A program made the position numbers and the translations under genes. From positions 1 to 64,000 of the forward strand of contig JBQKKG010000002.1 in NCBI GenBank assembly GCA_052116865.1: a stretch of 64,000 nucleotides of DNA. Direction: 5' to 3'. Under the pieces are notes generated by a model that was not told the DNA's origin, did no database searches, and saw only the letters and a list, made by a program, of their open reading frames with translations. The stretch is from CAUPWF01 sp963515125. Its GTDB lineage: Bacteria > Bacillota > Clostridia > Lachnospirales > Lachnospiraceae. Shown one piece after another: positions 58,086-64,000 of the stretch. Numbering within the stretch: position 1 is the first letter of the stretch; each line of letters starts with the position of its first letter.

Positions 58086-59309
58086 TTATCCAATTAGTAT
58101 CCTTCGGAAATTTTTCTTACCACGCTTTACGACAATTCCTTCTCCCGAAAATGTACTAGAAGAAAATGTTGCTTTAATATCCATCACTTTTTCGCCATCA
58201 ACGCTTACTCCACCTTGCTCCACTGCTCTTCGGGCCTCAGATTTTGATGGCACCAATCCACTTTTCAATAGTAAGTTTAAGATATCGATATTACCTTGTT
58301 CAAAATCATCTGCTGCTAATTCAGCCGTTGGCATCTCCGCTGCTGAACCACCACTAAATAAAGCTCTTGCACTTTCTTTTGCTTTCTCAGCTTCCTCTTC
58401 ACTATGCACTAAAGAAGTTAACTCATAGGCCAATATTTCCTTTGCCTGATTTAATTGACTCCCTTCCCAATGATCCATTTCATCAATTTGTTCCAATGGT
58501 AAAAACGTAAGCATACGTAAGCATTTTAACACATCTGCATCTGCAACATTTCTCCAGTACTGATAAAATTCAAATGGTGAGGTCTTATTAGGATCTAGCC
58601 ATACTGCACCAGACTGCGTTTTCCCCATCTTTTTTCCTTCTGAATTTAGTAATAATGTAATTGTCATTGCATACGCATCTTCTCCGAGTTTTCGTCGAAT
58701 CAACTCCGTACCACCAAGCATATTACTCCATTGGTCATCACCTCCGAATTGCATATTACATCCGTATTTTTGGTATAATGCATAGAAATCGTAGCTTTGC
58801 ATGATCATGTAGTTAAATTCTAGAAAGCTTAATCCCTTTTCCATTCTTTGCTTGTAACATTCGGCTGTAAGCATGCGATTCACACTAAAATGGGAACCAA
58901 CTTCACGAAGTAAGTCAATATAATTAAGGTCCATTAGCCATTCTGCATTATTTACCATTAGTGCCTTGCCATCTGAGAAATCAATGAACTTACTCATCTG
59001 TTGTTTAAAGCAATCACAATTGTGTTGGATGGTCTCTACTGTCATCATTTGACGCATATCACTTCTTCCGGAAGGATCGCCTATCATTCCGGTACCGCCG
59101 CCAAGTAAAGCAATTGGTTTATTTCCTGCCATTTGAAGACGTTTCATCAAACAAAGTGCCATAAAATGTCCAACATGAAGACTATCCGCTGTAGGATCAA
59201 ATCCAATATAGAACGTTGCCTTCCCTTCATTAATTAATTCCTCTATCTCCGACTCATCTGTCACTTGTGCTATTAAGCCTCTGGCTTTTAATTCATCATA
59301 AATTTTCAT
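58086..59309 (-). CDS. tyrS: Tyrosyl-tRNA synthetase
   Basis: 407 aa. Class I: HIGH motif region DSLHVGHFMAL, GDPSGR, tyrosine-binding MQSYDFYALYQKYGCNMQFGGDDQW, KMSKS variant KMGKTQ, and a C-terminal S4 domain (GLVPSKSEARRAVEQGGVSVDGEKV). Attaches tyrosine to tRNA-Tyr. Controlled by a T-box leader. Confidence 0.97.
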   Translation of the reverse strand: MKIYDELKARGLIAQVTDESEIEELINEGKATFYIGFDPTADSLHVGHFMALCLMKRLQMAGNKPIALLGGGTGMIGDPSGRSDMRQMMTVETIQHNCDCFKQQMSKFIDFSDGKALMVNNAEWLMDLNYIDLLREVGSHFSVNRMLTAECYKQRMEKGLSFLEFNYMIMQSYDFYALYQKYGCNMQFGGDDQWSNMLGGTELIRRKLGEDAYAMTITLLLNSEGKKMGKTQSGAVWLDPNKTSPFEFYQYWRNVADADVLKCLRMLTFLPLEQIDEMDHWEGSQLNQAKEILAYELTSLVHSEEEAEKAKESARALFSGGSAAEMPTAELAADDFEQGNIDILNLLLKSGLVPSKSEARRAVEQGGVSVDGEKVMDIKATFSSSTFSGEGIVVKRGKKNFRRILIG

Positions 59310-59355
59310 GTTCTTCTTCCTTTCTTAATTCACTTTTAAATATTTGTGCACAAAA

Positions 59356-59639
59356 AGGCCCTCATCCTGCAAAAGGACGAGGGCCTAACTCGCGTTACCA
59401 CCTTATGTTTACAAATAGTTCGCACCATTTGCCTCAGTGAGTATCCAACAATACTCTAGCACAATAACGTGTGCCATACCGTCGCAGCCTACTAGCTTCA
59501 CCTAGTGTGAAATCCTATATTCGGTGCGAAGCTCCGAGATGTATTCATAACTAATTTTCCTTGCGCCTCTCATCAGCCGGCAACTTTCTGTCTGGATGAA
59601 TCAATTACTACTTGTTCTCATCTATGCTTGTATCTTATA
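59356..59639 (-). ncRNA. T-box leader of tyrS, with promoter just upstream
   Basis: Contains AAGGTGGTAACGCGAG (T-box), then terminator stem AGGCCCTCGTCC/GGATGAGGGCCT with T-run. The specifier loop GAATACA gives TAC (59543-59541), tyrosine. The promoter TTGACA (59674-59669), 17-bp spacer, TAGTAT (59651-59646) starts the leader. Confidence 0.93.
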
Positions 59640-59682
59640 TGTGGAATACTAACCTATCAAAATACTTTTGTCAACCCTCATT

Positions 59683-60417
59683 TTAGAATTCAGGCGCTTT
59701 AGATAATGCTTCTGCATCCGCTACAACGGTTACATCTCCGTGCATTTGAAGAATGGATGCTGGTACTTCAGGCGTCACTGGTCCAAAAAAAGCGTCTCGG
59801 ACAATATCAGCCTTATCTTCCCCACTTACAATAATCAATACCTTTTTTGCTTTCATAATTGTACCAATTCCCATAGTGTATGCCTGTTTTGGTACTTCGT
59901 CTACGGAAGAAAAAAATCGTTTATTTGCTTCTATGGTACTCTCTTGTAGCTGAACACAGTGTGTAGTTTTTGAAAATGAATGATCTGGTTCATTAAATCC
60001 TATATGTCCATTATGTCCAAGACCTAACAATTGCAAGTCTACTCCTCCTATAGAATTAATCAGATCTTCATAACGCTCACATTCCTTATGATCATCTTCT
60101 GCTAATCCATCCGGTAAATGAGTATTTTCAGATTTGATATTAATTTGATCAAAGAAATTCTCGTGCATAAAATGATAATAGCTTTGGTGATTATCCTTCG
60201 GTAACCCTTTATATTCATCTAAATTCACAGATTTCACTTCTGAAAAATCTATATATTTTTTTCGATATGCCTCTGTCAATTGCTTGTATGTACCTACAGG
60301 TGTAGATCCCGTTGCTAATCCTAGGACGCAATCTGGTTTCATAATAATTTGTGCTGCAATAATATTAGATGCCTTTCTGCTTAACTCTAGATAATCCATT
60401 ACTTTATAAATCTTCAT
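59683..60417 (-). CDS. nagB: Glucosamine-6-phosphate deaminase
   Basis: About 244 aa from ATG 60417 behind AGGAGG. Signatures: LGLATGSTPVGTY, the catalytic NLDEYKGL and LGLGHNGHIGFNEP with Asp, Glu and His. Turns glucosamine-6-phosphate into fructose-6-phosphate and ammonia. It lies downstream of the sialic-acid genes in the same direction (180-bp gap) and completes amino-sugar use. A separate nagA gene is not in view. Confidence 0.95.
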   Translation of the reverse strand: MKIYKVMDYLELSRKASNIIAAQIIMKPDCVLGLATGSTPVGTYKQLTEAYRKKYIDFSEVKSVNLDEYKGLPKDNHQSYYHFMHENFFDQINIKSENTHLPDGLAEDDHKECERYEDLINSIGGVDLQLLGLGHNGHIGFNEPDHSFSKTTHCVQLQESTIEANKRFFSSVDEVPKQAYTMGIGTIMKAKKVLIIVSGEDKADIVRDAFFGPVTPEVPASILQMHGDVTVVADAEALSKAPEF

Positions 60418-60596
60418 TATAAACTTCCTCCTACCATACTTTCTAGTTGCTTGCATTTTAACGCTTACCCTATATCATTCGAAGTGTTACATTTATCTTA
60501 TATAGTACCATGGAATGAAACTAATCCTACTTATCTAACCAATTTTCTTCTCCTTCCCTTATCTAGTTTCATTTTTTACAATGCATCGTTTTGCAT

Positions 60597-61478
60597 CTAA
60601 TCATGCTTGTTCCTAAAATTATAAAATGCCCCTAGCATTCCCGCATCATTTTTATGTTCGGCAAATTTTACGCAAGTGCAATTCAACATATTAGGTAATA
60701 GATATTTTTCTAATGCTTTGTTAATCTTCTCTTCGAGATACTCGGACTGTGCCATAATTCCTCCACCTAATACAACAATCTGAGGATTGATAACATAACA
60801 GATATTGCTAATTCCCCTTGCAAGTATATCCACCATCTCCTCGATTGCCTGAATACAAATTTCATCGCCAGCTTTTGCGTTTTCAAAAATACGTATCCCA
60901 TTCCAATACGCAGTTGTATCGTTCTTTCTCTCTGCTACTTTCTTAGATAGAATACTACTAGCCCCAAGTGTTTGAAAATCACTATCAAACATATGCATAT
61001 ATCCAACTTCACAAGCGCTATTGCTGAATCCATGAAAAATTCTTTCTTCAATAAGAATACAACCACCAATCCCCGTGCCAATTGTCAGACATAGGGTTAC
61101 CTTGCTTCCCAAAGCCGCTCCTGATATCCGTTCTGCCAGACCTGCACAGTTCACATCATTTTCTACCTCGCACGGGATTCCAAACTCTTTTTCCAAGTCC
61201 TCCTTAAATTTGGTTCCTGCGTAATTGGGTATTAAAGGAGCCGCATAAAATATCTCTCCCTTCTCAGGATCTACCATTCCCGCCGTAGATATGCAGATTC
61301 CCTTTGGTTCATTGCCCATATATTGTTTAATAATCAATTTAACTTTATTCATGATGTGCAGTCCGCCTTGGGCGCTTTCCGTATCCATACTTTCCCTATA
61401 CAAGATATGTCCTTTTTCATCAATCATACCATACTTGATTGCCGTTCCACCTATGTCAATACAAATATAATTATCCAT
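60597..61478 (-). CDS. nanK: ROK-family sugar kinase, probable N-acetylmannosamine kinase
   Basis: 293 aa. ROK motifs: N-terminal phosphate loop CIDIGGTAIKYGMID, ENDVNCAGLAE with the catalytic Asp, TIGTGIGGCILI. The zinc-binding CxCGxxGC(L/F)E motif of classical ROK members is absent (the region reads FSNSACEVGYMHM), as in a subgroup of NanK-like enzymes. Placement after nanE supports phosphorylation of N-acetylmannosamine; the sugar is inferred. Confidence 0.85.
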   Translation of the reverse strand: MDNYICIDIGGTAIKYGMIDEKGHILYRESMDTESAQGGLHIMNKVKLIIKQYMGNEPKGICISTAGMVDPEKGEIFYAAPLIPNYAGTKFKEDLEKEFGIPCEVENDVNCAGLAERISGAALGSKVTLCLTIGTGIGGCILIEERIFHGFSNSACEVGYMHMFDSDFQTLGASSILSKKVAERKNDTTAYWNGIRIFENAKAGDEICIQAIEEMVDILARGISNICYVINPQIVVLGGGIMAQSEYLEEKINKALEKYLLPNMLNCTCVKFAEHKNDAGMLGAFYNFRNKHD

Positions 61479-61625
61479 ATTTTATTAGCTCCATCCTACT
61501 ATGATTTTATTATAATATAAATAGCAAAAAAGGCAAACCAGAATCTACATTTCTTTACAACATTTCGATTCAGGTACACCTCTTTTGTACTATCTATAAG
61601 CAATTTTAGATTATGAAAAATCCCC

Positions 61626-62075
61626 TTAGATTAATACTTTAAATATTGCTTTTTTTATTCTTTTAGGCTCATCCACTTGAATGGCCGTCATATGTCCATC
61701 TGTTGGATAACAAATCAAAAAATCATTCTCCTTTAATACCACGTGACTATTACATACCCCCTCCAAAGGTAAAAAATCATCACGTTTAACAAATGCCTGC
61801 TGCTCCATGTTATCAATAAAATTTAAATCAATTTTTTCTTCACCTTCTAACATTACATGCACGTCCAGATATTTCCTATGAGCTTCCCAAAATCGTTGAT
61901 CCCTAGTGGTCGTTTTGTAGTCTACAATATTCACATATAATTTATCCCCATCGATTTGATAAGTTCCCTTATCAAAATTGATCAAATCATGTTCCTTTAT
62001 GTATTGAAAACACAACCTTAGATTTTCGGGCAAAAATTCATACACGTTCCAATCCTTTACATTTCCAAAAATCAT
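61626..62075 (-). CDS. YhcH/YjgK/YiaL family protein (sialic-acid anomerase, NanQ-like)
   Basis: 149 aa. Cupin-like fold with KLYVNIVDYKTTTRDQRFWEAHRKYLDVHVMLEGEEKI and CYPTDGHMTAIQ. Family members convert sialic acid anomers and are found in nan operons. Start ATG 62075 behind AAGGAG. Consistent with its neighbours nanE and nanK. Confidence 0.88.
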   Translation of the reverse strand: MIFGNVKDWNVYEFLPENLRLCFQYIKEHDLINFDKGTYQIDGDKLYVNIVDYKTTTRDQRFWEAHRKYLDVHVMLEGEEKIDLNFIDNMEQQAFVKRDDFLPLEGVCNSHVVLKENDFLICYPTDGHMTAIQVDEPKRIKKAIFKVLI

Positions 62076-62124
62076 GTTCTTTACACTCCTTATGCTACTT
62101 GATATAACCAGATAACATGTTATA

Positions 62125-62811
62125 TTATTTTAATGCCTCTGTAAACGCCTTTGTAATTAATTGAGGTCTGGTTATAATAGATCCCACCACAACACTGTAG
62201 GCCCCCAGTTCAATCACTCTTTTCACCTTTTCTGGTGTATTGATGTTCCCCTCTGCAATCACAGGATGCTTTACCTTTTGAACAATGGTCTTAATGATTT
62301 CGAAATCATTTTGCTCGATTTTCAAATCTTTGCTTTGTTCTGTATACCCGACTAATGTGGTACCAATAAAATCAAATCCTAACTCATCTGCATGAATTGC
62401 TTCCTCTACCGTGGAACAATCAGCCATCCATAATTGTTCTGGATATTTCTCTTTTACTTCTGCAAAAAATATATCTAATGTTTTACCTTGTGGTCGTAAA
62501 TCTGTTGTTGCATCAATCGCTATTATTTCCGGCTTTACTTCCATTAACTCATCTACTTCTTTCATGGTAGGTGTAATATATACGTTACTGTCTTCATAGT
62601 CACTTTTTACAATTCCAATAACTGGAATATCCACATTTTTTTTGATTTCAGCAATATCTTCTTTCGTATTGGCTCGAATGCCTACTGCGCCTCCTTCTTT
62701 GGCTGCAACTGCCATCCTCCCCATAATAAACGATGAATGTAAAGGTTCATGTGGTAATGCCTGGCAAGAGACGATTAGTTGTCCTTTTATCTGTTCAATA
62801 TTTACGTTCAA
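62125..62811 (-). CDS. nanE: N-acylglucosamine-6-phosphate 2-epimerase
   Basis: 228 aa from TTG 62811 behind GGGGG; the start overlaps the stop of the esterase gene. TIM-barrel NanE: SCQALPHEPLHSSFIM, AVGIRANTKEDI, IGIVKSDYEDSNVYITPT, IAIDATTDLRPQG, GFDFIGTTLVGYT and EGNINTPEKV. Converts ManNAc-6-P to GlcNAc-6-P. Central enzyme of sialic-acid degradation. Confidence 0.96.
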   Translation of the reverse strand: MNVNIEQIKGQLIVSCQALPHEPLHSSFIMGRMAVAAKEGGAVGIRANTKEDIAEIKKNVDIPVIGIVKSDYEDSNVYITPTMKEVDELMEVKPEIIAIDATTDLRPQGKTLDIFFAEVKEKYPEQLWMADCSTVEEAIHADELGFDFIGTTLVGYTEQSKDLKIEQNDFEIIKTIVQKVKHPVIAEGNINTPEKVKRVIELGAYSVVVGSIITRPQLITKAFTEALK

Positions 62812-63440
62812 TGCGATTCCCCCTGTATAATATTTTTAATAACCACTGCTAATCGGGTATGACTTTTTTCGTCCAAATGCATATAGTCAATCCGATTCAT
62901 AGTTACCACCTCGCGTGCATCAAAAAAATGACATGCGGTTTCCCTTGCTACTATTTCCATTTCTTGCGAAAGTTCGTACGACTTTTTGCTACACACTCCC
63001 ATGGTTCCTGCAACATGAGATTGTTCACATTCTGGCTCAATTGGAGCTGGTGCGATTACAAGAATCTGAGGCTTATCTTTCCAAACATCAGTACTCTTAG
63101 CTTTGACAATAAGCCGTTTCAATCCTTCTGCAATATTTTGGGGTGTTGCTGAAAAACGTTCCTTACAGTCATTGGTTCCAAGCATCACTATAAAATAGTC
63201 TATGTTAGAATGGGACATTAGACATGGATATAAATAAGTCAATCCATTTAGCCCTTCCATTAACGGATCATCGAACACCGTCGTCCTTCCGCATAGGCCC
63301 TCTTCAATTACCGTGTATTCGTTCCCTAGTTCTCGCTGTAATACTCCAGTCCATCGGACATCCTTTGCAAATCTTCTATCTGTTTGAGCATCATATCCCC
63401 AGGTATTAGAATCCCCAAAACATACGATTCTTTTTTCCAT
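62808..63440 (-). CDS. SGNH hydrolase, probable sialate O-acetylesterase
   Basis: 210 aa. SGNH blocks: I, CFGDSNTWGYD (catalytic Ser); II, Gly in LCGRTTV; III, LGTNDCKERF (Asn); V, HLDEKSH (Asp/His). No signal peptide, so cytoplasmic. Its place between nanA and nanE in one overlapping operon suggests removal of O-acetyl groups from sialic acids, since acetylated forms are poor lyase substrates; substrate is inferred. Confidence 0.8.
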   Translation of the reverse strand: MEKRIVCFGDSNTWGYDAQTDRRFAKDVRWTGVLQRELGNEYTVIEEGLCGRTTVFDDPLMEGLNGLTYLYPCLMSHSNIDYFIVMLGTNDCKERFSATPQNIAEGLKRLIVKAKSTDVWKDKPQILVIAPAPIEPECEQSHVAGTMGVCSKKSYELSQEMEIVARETACHFFDAREVVTMNRIDYMHLDEKSHTRLAVVIKNIIQGESH

Positions 63441-63456
63441 AATTTTCTTCCTTTAT

Positions 63457-64000
63457 TTAACAATAGCTACGAATAGCTTGGTCAATCATCTTTTCTGCTT
63501 CAAAAATAATTTCCTTATCCGCTTCTGTAATCGGTGCTAATGGTAATCTTGCACCACCAATATTCATCCCTCTATTTTTTAGGATTTCCTTCATAACTGC
63601 ATACAAATTCCCTTGGCAACTACACATCTTAAATATAATTTTAGTAATGGCAAATTGGATTGCCTTCGCGGCTTCAAAATCATTGTTACGCACTAGTTCG
63701 TCTGCTTTTAAAAATAATTCTGGCATCACTCCATAGGTTCCCCCAATACCCGAATCTGCACCAGCCGCTCTTCCAGACACAAATTGCTCATCTGGGCCAT
63801 TGAAGACAATAAAATCATCTCCCGCTTCCATTTTAAATTTCATAATATCCAATACAGGCATAGAGGAATTCTTCACTGCTATTACTTTTTTGTTTTCCCG
63901 CATTTTATTTAACATATCAACTGATAAGGCATACCCTGTAGTTTGTGGAATATTGTAGATAATAAAATCCAAATCTGTTGCATCTACCATGTCCATCCAG
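63457..64000 (-). CDS. nanA: N-acetylneuraminate lyase, C-terminal part (runs off window)
   Basis: About 180 C-terminal residues of a DapA/NanA-family TIM barrel. IIYNIPQTTGYALS carries the conserved Tyr of the NIP motif, and VIAVKNSS carries the Schiff-base Lys (IAVKN); then FNGPDEQFVSGRAAGADSGIGGTYG. It cleaves sialic acid to N-acetylmannosamine and pyruvate. The reading frame continues past the window edge. The neighbours confirm NanA rather than dihydrodipicolinate synthase. Confidence 0.9.
   Translation of the reverse strand, partial: WMDMVDATDLDFIIYNIPQTTGYALSVDMLNKMRENKKVIAVKNSSMPVLDIMKFKMEAGDDFIVFNGPDEQFVSGRAAGADSGIGGTYGVMPELFLKADELVRNNDFEAAKAIQFAITKIIFKMCSCQGNLYAVMKEILKNRGMNIGGARLPLAPITEADKEIIFEAEKMIDQAIRSYC

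Overview
This 64 kb window is low-GC Firmicutes chromosome. It most likely comes from an anaerobic, gut-associated member of the Lachnospiraceae (Clostridium cluster XIVa). Supporting signs are the secG-rnr-smpB-ssrA cluster, T-box leaders in front of valS and tyrS, a two-subunit Fe-S serine dehydratase, FeoAB iron uptake and a sialic-acid catabolic operon. The genus call is inference; there is no 16S gene here. Two integrated elements interrupt ordinary core-genome DNA.

Region 1, 1-15843, is the early, regulatory and integration end of a prophage. Its tyrosine integrase ends 29 bp from the 3' end of the tmRNA gene, the evident attachment site. Leftward genes cover DNA metabolism (Erf-type annealing protein, replisome organiser with iteron-like repeats, Hjc-like nuclease, PAPS-reductase-like protein, cytosine methyltransferase), antirepressors (AntA-type, Rha-type) and a Cro-like protein. 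Rightward genes are a CI-like repressor, a small ImmA-like protein, an AT-rich cargo gene, a zinc-ribbon protein and integrase. The two arms meet at a switch with strong face-to-face promoters and repeated operators. The prophage shows decay: an AAA+ ATPase cut at its Walker B strand, a methyltransferase split by one in-frame stop, and a gene whose start codon appears mutated to ACG.

Region 2, 15844-48657, is mainly host backbone: tmRNA, smpB, rnr, secG, eno, a large PAS hybrid histidine kinase, yitT, glmM, sdaAB-sdaAA, aroE with a LysR regulator, an M23 peptidase, an ECF sigma/anti-sigma operon, an autoregulated ABC exporter, feoAB with a DtxR-like regulator, a two-component system whose ABC transporter has collapsed to a fused remnant, a second ABC exporter with an AraC/GyrI regulator, and T-box-controlled valS. 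A strongly palindromic repeat occurs twice with an identical core but different, self-complementary arms.

Region 3, 48697-57108, is an 8.4 kb integrative mobilizable element in the 3' end of rpsI, bounded by near-identical 18-bp sites. It has integrase, XRE regulator, excisionase-like protein, RepA-like ATPase, MobV relaxase, a candidate oriT and a candidate antisense RNA. Its most striking cargo is a translationally overlapping operon encoding a ParB-fold protein, an AviRa-like and an AviRb-like 23S rRNA methyltransferase. AviRa and AviRb are the known orthosomycin (avilamycin/evernimicin) self-resistance enzymes, so this looks like a mobilizable orthosomycin-resistance island, which I consider the best candidate for the notable system in this window. 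A DUF1016 nuclease is further cargo.

Region 4, 57097-64000, returns to backbone: rplM-rpsI, tyrS with a T-box, nagB, and a sialic-acid operon (nanA, SGNH esterase, nanE, YhcH anomerase, ROK kinase) that feeds amino sugars to nagB.
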